Shown here: positions 22,613-30,591 of the stretch, piece after piece | Numbering within the stretch: the first letter of the stretch is position 1 | Layout: each line of letters opens with the position of its first letter | NCBI GenBank assembly: GCA_041675165.1 | Contig: JBAYUI010000011.1 | Coordinates: forward strand, 1 to 38,982 | DNA from: CAIKZD01 sp041675165 | GTDB lineage: Bacteria > Patescibacteriota > Minisyncoccia > Moranbacterales > UBA2206 | DNA: 38,982 nucleotides | Reading direction: 5' to 3' | Notes under the pieces: generated by a model | What the model saw: the letters and a program-made list of their open reading frames with translations, nothing else | Told to the model about the DNA's origin: nothing | Database searches by the model: none | Program-made: the position numbers and the translations under genes

Positions 22613-22641
22613 ATTATACCAAAAAATTGACATGTTGTAAA
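22613..22641 (-). promoter_or_regulatory. Promoter of cassette copy 2
   Basis: On the minus strand TTTACA (22636-22641), 17 nt, TATAAT (22613-22618). Sequence on both sides is shared with copy 1, including the untranslated leader up to the ATG. Confidence 0.85.
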
Positions 22642-22679
22642 ATTGAAAAATTCCCTCAATTACCTTTTCCTCAGTTTTA

Positions 22680-22688
22680 TGCTATATT
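22680..22688 (+). promoter_or_regulatory. Extended -10 placing the start of transcription at the vanW ATG
   Basis: TGCTATATT (TGn plus TATATT at 22683-22688) ends only 6 nt before the ATG at 22695, so the mRNA would be leaderless. No ribosome binding site is present. The -35 region is weak. Confidence 0.45.
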
Positions 22689-22694
22689 TTATCT

Positions 22695-23996
22695 ATGAAA
22701 ATATCTAAATTTTTACCAATTTTGTTTTGTCTGTTTTTAGCCTTTCCCGGTACCACTCGTGCCGAGAACGGCCTTTTGATCAGTTCTTCGCGAGGCATCT
22801 CGCCTGACAAGATCCCATTGGAACTGCCCTTGAAGGTGGATGGCAAAGATTATTCCTTTTCACGGTCGGACGCTTTGAACCTGATCCAGGAAACTTCACA
22901 ACTTTTTCCCGACCCGAACTACCGTTCTGAAATAGAAAATCCTGATTTTTGCCTGTATAAAAAATCACTGAATTGTCGCTTGGTCTTCCCCTACACCAAC
23001 TATGCCCACATCAAAAAGGCCTACGTCCGTAGCCTAAAAACAGAGAACATCAAAACTTTCCTCCAGAATCTGGCTCAAAAAACCGATACGGGTCCCGTGA
23101 ATGCCAAATTGCAGATGGCTGACGGGAAAGTTTCAGTTTTCGCGCTCAGCAGTCCCGGCGTCCAGTTGGATATGGATAAGAGCGAACAGGCCATCGCGGA
23201 ATATCTGTCCCAAGGCGATTTCAAAACGACCCTCGCCTTGCCCGTCAAAAAAACCGATCCGGAAGTGTCCACCGATTCCATTGAAAACTTGGGCATCAAT
23301 ACCCTCATCGGTGAAGGCGTTTCTGATTTTCACGGTTCACCTAAAAATCGGATATTCAACATCAACACCGCCACACAACGCTTCAATGGCCTCTTGATTA
23401 AACCGGGCGAAGAATTTTCTTTCGTGCAAAATTTGGGGCCGGTGGACGGTGAACACAATTATCTGCCCGAGCTTGTCATCAAGAACGACAAGACCGAACC
23501 GGAATTCGGCGGCGGTATCTGCCAAGTGTCCACCACGGCTTTCCGCGCTGCTATCTATTCCGGTTTGAAAATCACCATGAGACAAAACCATGCCTACCCG
23601 GTCAATTACTACAATCCCCAAGGCATGGACTCTACGGTCTATATTCCTCGTCCGGATCTGCGGTTTGTCAATAACACTCCAGGATATATCCTCATCGAAA
23701 CCAGAATTGAAGGCACGAAATTATTTTTTGATTTTTATGGCACTTCGGACGGACGCAGCATAAAAGTTATCGGTCCGCGCATCACGGAGCGCGGATCCGA
23801 CGGTTCCATGAAAGCCACCTTTTCCCAAGAGGTTTATGACAAAGATGGTAATTTGCAAAGAAGCGATGTTTTCAATAGTAGCTATGCGTCCCCCTCCAAA
23901 TACCCCCATCCTGGCGCGGAACCGGTTTTCACGGAAAAACCCAAAGATTGGTCAAAAAACGAATGGGATAATTACAAGAAAGCGCATAGCCTCTAA
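22695..23996 (+). CDS. VanW-family secreted protein
   Basis: 433 residues. A signal peptide ends near residue 23 (FLAFPGTTRA). Residues about 45-190 look like a YoaR-type putative peptidoglycan-binding segment. The VanW domain (about 200-345) is clear: FSGS-like start, LLIKPGEEFSFVQNLGP, FGGGICQVSTTAFRAAI, NHAYPVNYYNPQGMDSTVY and DLRFVNNTPGYILI. VanW proteins accompany some vancomycin-resistance clusters and are widespread in CPR and Firmicutes, but their reaction is unknown. The usual C-terminal G5 domain is missing; a short polar tail is present instead. It probably acts on or near the cell wall. Confidence 0.92.
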   Translation: MKISKFLPILFCLFLAFPGTTRAENGLLISSSRGISPDKIPLELPLKVDGKDYSFSRSDALNLIQETSQLFPDPNYRSEIENPDFCLYKKSLNCRLVFPYTNYAHIKKAYVRSLKTENIKTFLQNLAQKTDTGPVNAKLQMADGKVSVFALSSPGVQLDMDKSEQAIAEYLSQGDFKTTLALPVKKTDPEVSTDSIENLGINTLIGEGVSDFHGSPKNRIFNINTATQRFNGLLIKPGEEFSFVQNLGPVDGEHNYLPELVIKNDKTEPEFGGGICQVSTTAFRAAIYSGLKITMRQNHAYPVNYYNPQGMDSTVYIPRPDLRFVNNTPGYILIETRIEGTKLFFDFYGTSDGRSIKVIGPRITERGSDGSMKATFSQEVYDKDGNLQRSDVFNSSYASPSKYPHPGAEPVFTEKPKDWSKNEWDNYKKAHSL

Positions 23997-24001
23997 AAAG
24001 A

Positions 24002-24030
24002 TTGACTAAAGTCGTCAAATACGCTAGTAT
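24002..24030 (+). promoter_or_regulatory. Promoter of the four-tRNA cluster
   Basis: TTGACT (24002-24007), 17 nt, TAGTAT (24025-24030), about 100 nt upstream of the first tRNA. One terminator at 24634-24660 closes the cluster, so all four may be made as one transcript. Confidence 0.7.
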
Positions 24031-24054
24031 TTCATAGTGTTCGCACGGGCAAAG

Positions 24055-24118
24055 GCATTTTAGCATCTGAGCATTTCAACATTTGTTTTTTGTTAAAATG
24101 TTAATATGCTAAAATGTT
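24055..24118. repeat. AT-rich dispersed palindromic repeat, copy 2
   Basis: GCATTTTAGCATCTGAGCATTT on the left and TTAAAATGTTAATATGC on the right are imperfect inverted arms with a T-rich loop. It is the same family as copy 1 and directly precedes tRNA-Arg(TCT). Confidence 0.75.
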
Positions 24119-24128
24119 CCACGACGCC

Positions 24129-24201
24129 GCGCCGGTAGCTCAGTGGATAGAGCAGTAGCCTTCTAAGCTATTGGTCGCAGGTTCGATTCCTGCCCGGCGC
24201 A
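24129..24201 (+). tRNA. tRNA-Arg (anticodon TCT)
   Basis: Acceptor GCGCCGG with CCGGCGC, discriminator A, anticodon loop CTTCTAA with TCT at 24162-24164, T arm GCAGGTTCGATTCCTGC. It reads AGA and AGG. CCA is not encoded. Confidence 0.95.
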
Positions 24202-24221
24202 CAAAGACATATTACCATTTG

Positions 24222-24314
24222 AACATTTTAGCATGTTAACATTCTAATCCTCATACACATTTCGTGTATTTGTATTTTTGTTACTATGCTAAAATGCTAA
24301 TATGTTAAAATGTT
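24222..24314. repeat. AT-rich dispersed palindromic repeat, copy 3
   Basis: AACATTTTAGCATGTTAACATT (24222-24243) pairs imperfectly with the TGCTAATATGTTAAAATGTT side ending at 24314. The loop contains a second small hairpin, ATACAC with GTGTAT. It fills the gap between tRNA-Arg and tRNA-Lys. A shorter fragment (24405-24431) lies between tRNA-Lys and tRNA-His. Confidence 0.75.
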
Positions 24315-24324
24315 TTTGCATTAC

Positions 24325-24397
24325 GCGCCCATAGCTCAGTTGGTAGAGCAGTTGCCTCTTAAGCAAACGGTCCCAGGTTCGAGTCCCGGTGGGCGCA
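24325..24397 (+). tRNA. tRNA-Lys (anticodon CTT)
   Basis: Acceptor GCGCCCA with TGGGCGC, discriminator A, anticodon stem GTTGC with GCAAA/C, loop CTCTTAA giving CTT, T arm CCAGGTTCGAGTCCCGG. It reads AAG only; a TTT lysine tRNA would be expected elsewhere. CCA is not encoded. Confidence 0.93.
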
Positions 24398-24452
24398 CAA
24401 GACATTTTATCATTTAAATATGTAAATGTTTCATGATTGTAAAGTCTGTAGA

Positions 24453-24529
24453 GGGGCGGCTATCGTCTATCGGTTAAGACACCGGTTTGTGGTACCGGGA
24501 AGTTGGGTTCGACTCCCAGTAGCCGCCCC
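24453..24529 (+). tRNA. tRNA-His (anticodon GTG)
   Basis: Acceptor GGGCGGC with GCCGCCC, an encoded extra G(-1) at 24453 opposite discriminator C24529 as required for histidyl-tRNA, anticodon stem CCGGT with ACCGG and loop TTGTGGT giving GTG at 24489-24491. CCA is not encoded. Confidence 0.94.
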
Positions 24530-24554
24530 CCTGTATGCTTCAACTCATACAAAC

Positions 24555-24627
24555 GCGCCCGTAGCTCAATGGATAGAGCACTTGTCTTCGGAACAAGGGG
24601 TTGTAGGTTCGACTCCTGCCGGGCGCA
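24555..24627 (+). tRNA. tRNA-Arg (anticodon TCG)
   Basis: Acceptor GCGCCCG with CGGGCGC, discriminator A, anticodon stem CTTGT with ACAAG, loop CTTCGGA giving TCG at 24588-24590. It reads CGA and, by wobble, CGG. It complements the GCG tRNA at 271. CCA is not encoded. Confidence 0.94.
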
Positions 24628-24633
24628 CAATTT

Positions 24634-24660
24634 AAAAAACAAGCCGACTGGCTTGTTTTT
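24634..24660 (+). terminator. Bidirectional terminator between the tRNA cluster and response regulator
   Basis: AAAAACAAGCC (24635-24645) pairs with GGCTTGTTTTT (24650-24660) around GACT. T-runs follow on both strands, so it can end the plus-strand tRNA transcript and the minus-strand response regulator. Confidence 0.88.
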
Positions 24661-24680
24661 ATCGCTTTGAACAAAACTGT

Positions 24681-25061
24681 TTATCCTACTTTCGCTTTCG
24701 GTTCGTCGAGTATCTTTTTGACTTCATTGACCATCTCAGTCGGAGTGAAAGCGGACTTGGCCAGAAAGCCATTCGCGCCCAGCTCGATCGCATTCTCCAA
24801 GCTATCGATCAAATTGCTGATAATGATGATCTTGATATTTGGATCATAATTCCCGCTCCGTAAAGTTTTTGTCAGCTCAAAACCTCCCATTTCAGGCATA
24901 ATCAGATCAGAGAGTACAACATTAATCTTTTCCTTAGCGATGATTTCCAATGCTTGCTTGCCACTTTCAGCCAAAAACACTTCAAAGCCGGACTCGGAAA
25001 ATTTACGCTGAAAGATTTCTGAAATCATCGGATCATCTTCAACTATTATTATTCTCGACAT
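24681..25061 (-). CDS. Stand-alone response regulator receiver
   Basis: 126 residues, a single REC domain without an output domain. The acidic pocket is EDD (8-10), the phospho-accepting residue is Asp52 in LSDLIMPEMGG, the switch residue is Ser82 (IISN), and the lysine is Lys102 (LAKS). Such proteins pass phosphate or act by protein contact. It is the last gene of the YkgJ / kinase / receiver operon, 57 nt after the kinase stop, and is probably the kinase's direct partner. Confidence 0.92.
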   Translation of the reverse strand: MSRIIIVEDDPMISEIFQRKFSESGFEVFLAESGKQALEIIAKEKINVVLSDLIMPEMGGFELTKTLRSGNYDPNIKIIIISNLIDSLENAIELGANGFLAKSAFTPTEMVNEVKKILDEPKAKVG

Positions 25062-25118
25062 AAAATTTATATCTGTTATTTTTTATCCATATAATACCTG
25101 GCTACAACTATTCTTCAC

Positions 25119-26846
25119 TCATTCTTTGACTACGACATTTTCTGGCTGCTTGGTCGGAATTTCAATGATGAAGCGCGAGCCTTCGCCCTCCCCATCCGAC
25201 TCCGCCCAAGTGCGTCCGCCATGAGCTTCAATCATAAGTTTTACGACATACAATCCGAGGCCCGTCCCTTCAATATTGAGATTGGCCTTATCATTCCTGG
25301 AAAATTTGGCAAAAAGAAAGGGCAGGCTTTCCTTTGCGATCCCCACTCCCGTGTCGGCCACTGTCACGCGGATGACAGGACCGGACAAAAGTCCGCGACT
25401 GCCATCATCCCCTTCTGATAATTCACAATGAGAATTGATGTCTGTTTCAATCTTTAGATTTATCCTTCCTTTGCTTGTATATTTTACCGCATTATCGACA
25501 AAATTGAAAATGGCTTCAAAAATTTTTCCCTTATCAAGGATGAGTTTCGGCAGAGCGGCCTTGGGTTTTTCATATGTGAACTTAAGGCCTTTTTCTTCAG
25601 CCACCGGCCGGACCGTATCATATATCTCTTGGCAGACATCTTCCAATTGCTGCTCTTTGAAATCCAGCTTCACCTTGCCATATTCCATACGGGACACGTT
25701 GAGCAGATCATCCACCAAGTTTATCTGCCGATCATTGGCCAACTTTATATTTTCCAAGACTCTCCGTTGTTCCTTGGAAAGCTTGCCATACGAACCTTCC
25801 AACAGCATCGACAGATATCCCTTGATCGGCGTCGGGACCTTGTGCAACTGGTGCGAAGCGATGTAGATGAAATCCGTCTTGGTAGCATCGATCCTTTCAA
25901 GCTTAGCGTTGATGACTCTGAGCTTATCATTGGTCTCCGCCAAAGAATCGGTCAATTTTTGGAGCTGGTTCTTCCTTTTGACTTCATTTTCTACGCTTCT
26001 TACAAGCATAATGATAAGGACCAATAAAGCCAAGAATATTATTCCATTAAATATCAACTCCAATGAAGTTTGTGAATTGAGTACCTGTAATAAACTGAAA
26101 ATTAAGATACCCAGAGAAAGCACTTCCGTAGCGATAACCTTAAGATTTAATAATCTATGTTTAACTATGGAATAACCAGAAAATAATATGAAAAATATAG
26201 AGCTAAAAATTCCAAACCTAGAATATAAAGTGTAATTTCGGCTATTTTTTATAAGGTCAACCAAAACAACATTAGTTAAAATTGCAATTAAAAGAAATAT
26301 AAATAACCCTAAGATAACATAAAAAATCTGCGCTTTTTTTTCTGAGGTTGTCGTTCGATACCTTCTAGCTAAGAATGCTAAGCCTAATATCATATATAGA
26401 ACGATGAACAAATCATACAGAGGCTCTCCTCTCCCCAGAATTGGATTTATTCCTCCTGGCAATATCTCAAATCCAACTACTATACTATTAGTGAAGATAA
26501 CAAGCAGGCCAAAAATTGCTGGAACAGAAAAAAATAGCACCTTGGCAATTTTAAACATAATACTATTCCGAATTTTAAATTCTGCCAAATCAAAACAAAA
26601 AACACTGAAATAAAATATCGCAAAAAAAGCTGATGTATAATCTATTTTCAATAGAAGATCTATTACAGCCGGATTTACAATCTCATCCTCTAAAAAACTT
26701 GCTCCGATCCATACGAAAAATAACATTGCTAAAACAAAAAACGTCCTATTTGCTTTAGCGCCTGATCCCTTAATCAAAACGAGTAAGCCCAAAGACAAGT
26801 CTATAAAAAGAATAATTATAAAAAGGATAACACTAGAATTAAACAT
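25119..26846 (-). CDS. Sensor histidine kinase with N-terminal multi-pass membrane sensor
   Basis: 575 residues. Eight or so hydrophobic helices fill residues 5-285, like the 7TM (HK N-terminal) sensor class, suggesting a membrane or lipophilic signal. A short coiled coil (285-320) leads to HisKA, with the phosphorylated His332 in the unusual context SHQLHKVPTP (usual SHELRTPL). HATPase_c follows with the N box NFVDNAVKYT, DTGVGI (498-503) and GTGLGL (527-532). A polar stretch at about 470-490 (SHCELSEGDDGSRG) exceeds typical loops and is encoded next to a small hairpin. The start overlaps the YkgJ gene by 8 nt. Confidence 0.93.
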   Translation of the reverse strand: MFNSSVILFIIILFIDLSLGLLVLIKGSGAKANRTFFVLAMLFFVWIGASFLEDEIVNPAVIDLLLKIDYTSAFFAIFYFSVFCFDLAEFKIRNSIMFKIAKVLFFSVPAIFGLLVIFTNSIVVGFEILPGGINPILGRGEPLYDLFIVLYMILGLAFLARRYRTTTSEKKAQIFYVILGLFIFLLIAILTNVVLVDLIKNSRNYTLYSRFGIFSSIFFILFSGYSIVKHRLLNLKVIATEVLSLGILIFSLLQVLNSQTSLELIFNGIIFLALLVLIIMLVRSVENEVKRKNQLQKLTDSLAETNDKLRVINAKLERIDATKTDFIYIASHQLHKVPTPIKGYLSMLLEGSYGKLSKEQRRVLENIKLANDRQINLVDDLLNVSRMEYGKVKLDFKEQQLEDVCQEIYDTVRPVAEEKGLKFTYEKPKAALPKLILDKGKIFEAIFNFVDNAVKYTSKGRINLKIETDINSHCELSEGDDGSRGLLSGPVIRVTVADTGVGIAKESLPFLFAKFSRNDKANLNIEGTGLGLYVVKLMIEAHGGRTWAESDGEGEGSRFIIEIPTKQPENVVVKE

Positions 26847-27324
26847 ATTTACTTTTTATATCTTTTATATGTTTCGTGTAGACCATTACTAATGACTCTA
26901 GGTTGTCTTTTATATCAGCTACCTTTGTCCATCCACCTCCAACCCCCGGACAAGATAGATCTATATTGATTCCGGAGAATAAATCTATGTAAAACGGATA
27001 AGCCCTACACAAAGCAGGTCTCAACGAGTAACGGCTGCATTTCCCACGGTCTAAAAATGGGCAAGATCTATCACTATTATTTAACTTTATATATGTGTTA
27101 CCCCTTATATTAACCGCATGATGGGCTAATTTATTTGAATCATACTTTTTAACCTCTTTCGGCAATAAAATTATTTCGTCATGTTTTATATTTTCTAAAG
27201 AAACGTAACTTGGTATCTTATCTACGAAATGACCACAACAATTTTTATTACATTTCGCCCCTATACATACCCAATTTATCTCAAGATTGCCATCCCTATC
27301 CTTTCTAAAGATGCTTTTTTTCAT
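26839..27324 (-). CDS. YkgJ-family cysteine-cluster protein
   Basis: 161 residues from ATG 27324 (MKKSIFRK); earlier ATG and TTG starts are possible. Cysteines at about 20, 25, 29, 30, 88, 96, 106 and 125 form the YkgJ pattern: CIGAKCNKNCC, CPFLDRGKCSRYSLRPALCRAYPF and SCPG. These proteins are thought to bind zinc or iron clusters; no exact reaction is known. The last 8 nt overlap the histidine-kinase start, so the two are coupled. A redox or metal-linked input to the kinase is an inference. Confidence 0.87.
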   Translation of the reverse strand: MKKSIFRKDRDGNLEINWVCIGAKCNKNCCGHFVDKIPSYVSLENIKHDEIILLPKEVKKYDSNKLAHHAVNIRGNTYIKLNNSDRSCPFLDRGKCSRYSLRPALCRAYPFYIDLFSGINIDLSCPGVGGGWTKVADIKDNLESLVMVYTKHIKDIKSKYV

Positions 27325-27385
27325 ACTCCCCATTCTTAAATTAATTACCAAGCCGATAATATCAATGTAACATAAAACTCAACAG

Positions 27386-27414
27386 TTGACAAAGATAATG
27401 ACTTATATTAGAAT
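27386..27414 (+). promoter_or_regulatory. Strong promoter of the acetyltransferase gene
   Basis: Perfect TTGACA (27386-27391), 17 nt, TAGAAT (27409-27414). It lies in the divergent spacer with the YkgJ gene. Confidence 0.8.
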
Positions 27415-27464
27415 TATCTGAAGTACCTTATTCATATTAAATAATCCAACCCTAGGAGGGCATC

Positions 27465-28226
27465 ATGCTAAAAAAGATACAAGTTTTTTCAAACCTAAAT
27501 AAAGCACCCGATCAATTCTGCATAGCAAGAATTAGCGATTTGATTGATGCTGGAGTTGATATAGATAATCTCATAGAAAGAATTGTTATTCTAAGCAAAG
27601 CGATATGGGGTGACGTAACCGATAGCCAGTGTTATACATGGACGAAAGATATGTTAAAGATCCAATTCGAAATTTGTCCAGAATTAATCTATTGCGCGTT
27701 CAATAATGATGAGGTAATTGCCACTCTCACTTACATACGCACGACTCAAAGCAAAGCTGAGTTTAAATCGAATTGGCTCAACAAATCTGGAGATGGCTAC
27801 CTTACAACTCATATACCCACCGGAGATGTAGCATTTGGAGTTGATTTGTCAGTATTAAAAAAATCTCCACAAAAAGTTTCTGATAGAATTTTGCTTTCTG
27901 CAATTCTCATTGGAGTAATTGGCGAGGGATTAAAATCTGCTTATTTGGGAGCTAGAATTCCTAGCTACCATAAACACAAAGAGATGAGCGTCGAAGATTA
28001 TGTATACGGAAAGCGAAAAAACGGAAAGTCACTTGATCCAGAGCTTTATTTCTACATGAAGGACGGTTTCGAAATTGTAGAGATTATTCCAGAATATATG
28101 GATGATCCAGCTTCCATGAATTATGGTGTTCTAATAAAATGGAATAACCCCTTATATAGGATTACGAAGACTCTCCCATTCATAAAACCGGTCATCCGAT
28201 GGGTGGGTAAAAAAATGTTTCTATGA
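27465..28226 (+). CDS. GNAT-family acetyltransferase-like protein
   Basis: 253 residues with a good ribosome binding site (AGGAGGG, 5 nt before ATG). The C-terminal half contains YLGARIPSYHKHKEMSVEDYV, DPELYFYMKDGFEIVEIIPEYM and YGVLIKWNNP. This is the pattern of GNAT domains seen alone or fused to nitrilase-like hydrolases (YhcX-type): Arg-Ile-Pro, the D-P-x-L helix and a G-V-L-I-x-W end. The acyl-CoA loop is not clearly readable. The N-terminal 100 residues resemble no specific family. It is a single-gene unit with a strong promoter and terminator. Confidence 0.8.
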   Translation: MLKKIQVFSNLNKAPDQFCIARISDLIDAGVDIDNLIERIVILSKAIWGDVTDSQCYTWTKDMLKIQFEICPELIYCAFNNDEVIATLTYIRTTQSKAEFKSNWLNKSGDGYLTTHIPTGDVAFGVDLSVLKKSPQKVSDRILLSAILIGVIGEGLKSAYLGARIPSYHKHKEMSVEDYVYGKRKNGKSLDPELYFYMKDGFEIVEIIPEYMDDPASMNYGVLIKWNNPLYRITKTLPFIKPVIRWVGKKMFL

Positions 28227-28245
28227 TTGCAGTTGCCAAGAAATA

Positions 28246-28286
28246 AAAAGCGTTTAGCTGTATTACAGCTAAACGCTTTTTTCATC
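28246..28286. terminator. Bidirectional terminator
   Basis: AAAAGCGTTTAGCTGT (28246-28261) pairs with ACAGCTAAACGCTTTT (28265-28280) around ATT. T-runs follow on both strands, shared by the acetyltransferase gene and the convergent membrane-protein gene whose stop overlaps it. Confidence 0.92.
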
Positions 28287-28761
28287 CGAACTTGAGCGAG
28301 ATGAAAACCAGACTTATGACTATCATCTCAAGCCCCACTTCGGTCCAAGCTGATATATAGATGAACCTAGGTAGTTTTTTACCTCCCCGAACAAGCAAGT
28401 ACCCCGGAGCAAGAAAGGAAGTGGTCGAATTAATACCAAGACCAACCCAACCCAATGTGCCGGCAAATTTCAAATTTGACAAATCCACAGAATCTACGGC
28501 CGCCACAAGCTTTCCAAACTCCAAATTCTGCAGGTGTTGCAGCACATTTACGCCCATCGCAGAAAGTATCAGAAGCAATCCTGCTGTATAGCATACCTCA
28601 ACAACCCCGACCAATATAAGATATGTTCTGCCGGATACGCCCGTAGCCTCGGTCAATTCTCCCTTTCTTTTGGCAATACGAGCTACGATGATAATCGCAA
28701 CCACTATGGTAATCAGCGTTGTAATGTTCAGTAATAACTGAATCAGTTCTTTCAGCTTCAT
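28282..28761 (-). CDS. Four-helix membrane protein of unknown function
   Basis: 159 residues with hydrophobic segments at about 8-28, 45-70, 100-122 and 135-156. The ATG at 28761 has AAGGAG 6-7 nt upstream. The second helix contains the polar TYLILVGVVEVCYTAG. No family is recognised. It is isolated between a terminator and the pilus operon; the 166 nt downstream of the operon's last gene hold nothing recognisable. Confidence 0.75.
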   Translation of the reverse strand: MKLKELIQLLLNITTLITIVVAIIIVARIAKRKGELTEATGVSGRTYLILVGVVEVCYTAGLLLILSAMGVNVLQHLQNLEFGKLVAAVDSVDLSNLKFAGTLGWVGLGINSTTSFLAPGYLLVRGGKKLPRFIYISAWTEVGLEMIVISLVFISLKFG

Positions 28762-28927
28762 TTGTCGCTCCTTGTCTCAGCTTATAATTTTTAAGAAATA
28801 CTTTTTTGCACTCAGGATTTGAACTTCATCGCATTTTTAAACTACTACTGCCATTTTAGCATTACACCGAACATTACCATTTTTCCCACAAAAAAGCAAA
28901 CCTGCAGCGACTCGCTTCGTTTATCCT

Positions 28928-29368
28928 CTAAAGATTAGACACAACAGCAACTGGCACGGCCTCGGAAGTCTTCGCGCCCTGAACACTCGGCTTTTTCAAG
29001 TCCGTTTTGTCTTTTGCTTCGGGTGGCGCGGACTGCTTTTTCAGACGGAAAATGTCCGTGAGTCCGCTCAGATCTTTCCGGCTCTCTTCCGCTCGATCCT
29101 TAGCCGCGGCCGTATCATACTCAAAACCTTTTTCATTAAAGACTATTCCCTGGCTCTTGTCTTTTATGTAAGCTTTCTTCTGATTTTCGTTCCACTGCGG
29201 ACGATAGATCGTGCCATACCAGAGATAGACGCAGAATGCGACCGCCGCCAATGCGATCAGGAAAGTGAAGCCTCTGATATAGCGCCCTGAAAAATACAGC
29301 AGATATTTGAATAAATAGTTCGGCTTGGAAAATTCTTTTATTTTTTTCAGTTTGTTCAGAATGTTCAT
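28928..29368 (-). CDS. Type IV pilus operon protein of unknown function (membrane-anchored)
   Basis: 146 residues. A basic N-terminus with an amphipathic start, one membrane helix (about 32-54, FTFLIALAAVAFCVYLWYG), then a polar tail rich in K, D, A and P. The gene starts inside the pilO stop (ATGA overlap), so it is translationally coupled to the pilus genes. Its position matches where pilP lies in many operons, but there is no lipoprotein signal and no PilP-like domain is visible. A role in the inner assembly platform is an inference. Confidence 0.75.
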   Translation of the reverse strand: MNILNKLKKIKEFSKPNYLFKYLLYFSGRYIRGFTFLIALAAVAFCVYLWYGTIYRPQWNENQKKAYIKDKSQGIVFNEKGFEYDTAAAKDRAEESRKDLSGLTDIFRLKKQSAPPEAKDKTDLKKPSVQGAKTSEAVPVAVVSNL

Positions 29369-30012
29369 TGTTTTTGAGTATAAACGATAGCGGTTATATC
29401 GGTTTTTATGGAATCATCCGCGGGCTTATCCGTATTGGCCGCATCCGAAGAAACGACATTACCAAATGGATTCCGATTATCAATCCTATCTCCAAGGGTA
29501 TTCTTTTTGGAAGAAACAGCAATGACATCCACATAGAACTGATTATTCTCCAGCATATGCATAAAATTGACCAGCCCGTCATAATCCCCTTCCAGATTGA
29601 TCTCGATCGGAAAATAATCCGGATAAGCGACCTTGCTCATAATCTCCTTGCTTTTGGCGGCAAAAGAGATGTTCTTGGAACCATCCTCTATTTTCAAAGT
29701 TATCTTGTTCCCCGAAGTCTGCGCCATCGTTTCAATGCTCTCGATAAAATTTACCTGATCCGGCTGGCTCAAAATGACATTCATAACGCTTTGGCGGCTT
29801 TCATAATCCGACCATTCCTTCTTGATTTCCGGCAACCTTTCTATCTGCGCCTTCTCTATCTCACGATCAATGGATTTGGATTGGGCCTGATACGCACGCA
29901 ATCTTATGCCGCTCACCAACGGCCGAACAGCATAATACATAAAAACAACAACCAGCACCGCATAGACGGCAACCGTTATTATGAATTTGTATTTGGACCA
30001 GATATTCTTCAC
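29365..30012 (-). CDS. pilO: Type IV pilus assembly protein PilO
   Basis: 215 residues. One N-terminal membrane helix (10-32), a coiled-coil stretch (about 40-75, SIDREIEKAQIERLPEIK), and a ferredoxin-like domain with PDYFPIEINLEGDYDGLVNFM and LENNQFYVDV. PilO pairs with PilN and links PilM to the platform for pilus extension and retraction. An unusual Asn/Asp-rich loop (about 168-198) lies near the C-terminus. It is 15 nt after pilN and overlaps the next gene. Confidence 0.9.
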   Translation of the reverse strand: MKNIWSKYKFIITVAVYAVLVVVFMYYAVRPLVSGIRLRAYQAQSKSIDREIEKAQIERLPEIKKEWSDYESRQSVMNVILSQPDQVNFIESIETMAQTSGNKITLKIEDGSKNISFAAKSKEIMSKVAYPDYFPIEINLEGDYDGLVNFMHMLENNQFYVDVIAVSSKKNTLGDRIDNRNPFGNVVSSDAANTDKPADDSIKTDITAIVYTQKQ

Positions 30013-30027
30013 TTCTTTGGAGATTAA

Positions 30028-30591
30028 TTATTTATCGGCTTGTTTTTTCAGACAACCTTCATCGACTTTGAAAACGATCTTGAATTCCGCGTCGGCTTTA
30101 TCTACCAGATTGGAAAGCGGCAAATCCACATCGGAAAAACAATCCTCGCTCTCCAACCCGCTCTTGAAACCGATTAGATCTCCACGCATATCGGCATGGC
30201 CGGAAAGGGTCACCATATAATTCTCCGTTTCCAAAGAATCCACCGCTATGCCGGCGGGGATCAATTGGCTGATTTTTACAAAAACTCTCGACCAATACAG
30301 CTGTGACTGATCGATGAGCGCGATCTGCTTTATCTGATCGTTCGCTTCATTGAACTGTTTATTATAATCCTTTATTTTTTCGAATTGATCGGCTTTTTCA
30401 ATTTCCGAATTCAAAATCGCCTCCCCGCTCAGTCCGACATCCAAAATATATCTGAAACTCAGGAGCACGATGAAAAATCCCACCAACAACACGGTCAGGA
30501 CCACTTCTGATTTGATCGCCGTTTTCAGCCTTTTATTTTTTTTGATCTCTTCCTTCTTATTCGGAGGGATCAGATTAAGTTTTATCTCCAT
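30028..30591 (-). CDS. pilN: Type IV pilus assembly protein PilN
   Basis: 187 residues. The conserved N-terminal PilM-binding motif NLIPP is present (LNLIPPNK), followed by a membrane helix (about 30-52) and a coiled coil plus ferredoxin-like domain (IPAGIAVDSLETE). PilN binds PilM in the cytoplasm and PilO outside the membrane. It overlaps the end of pilM by 17 nt, indicating coupled translation. Confidence 0.93.
   Translation of the reverse strand: MEIKLNLIPPNKKEEIKKNKRLKTAIKSEVVLTVLLVGFFIVLLSFRYILDVGLSGEAILNSEIEKADQFEKIKDYNKQFNEANDQIKQIALIDQSQLYWSRVFVKISQLIPAGIAVDSLETENYMVTLSGHADMRGDLIGFKSGLESEDCFSDVDLPLSNLVDKADAEFKIVFKVDEGCLKKQADK

Noticed and set aside
22695..23996. Vancomycin resistance gene cluster
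   Set aside because: Only a VanW-family protein is present. No vanA/B ligase, vanH, vanX or vanR/S is nearby, and VanW alone does not indicate resistance.
24055..24431. Possible CRISPR-like repeat array around the tRNA cluster
   Set aside because: Repeats are inverted, irregular in length and spacing, and separated by tRNA genes; no cas genes are present.
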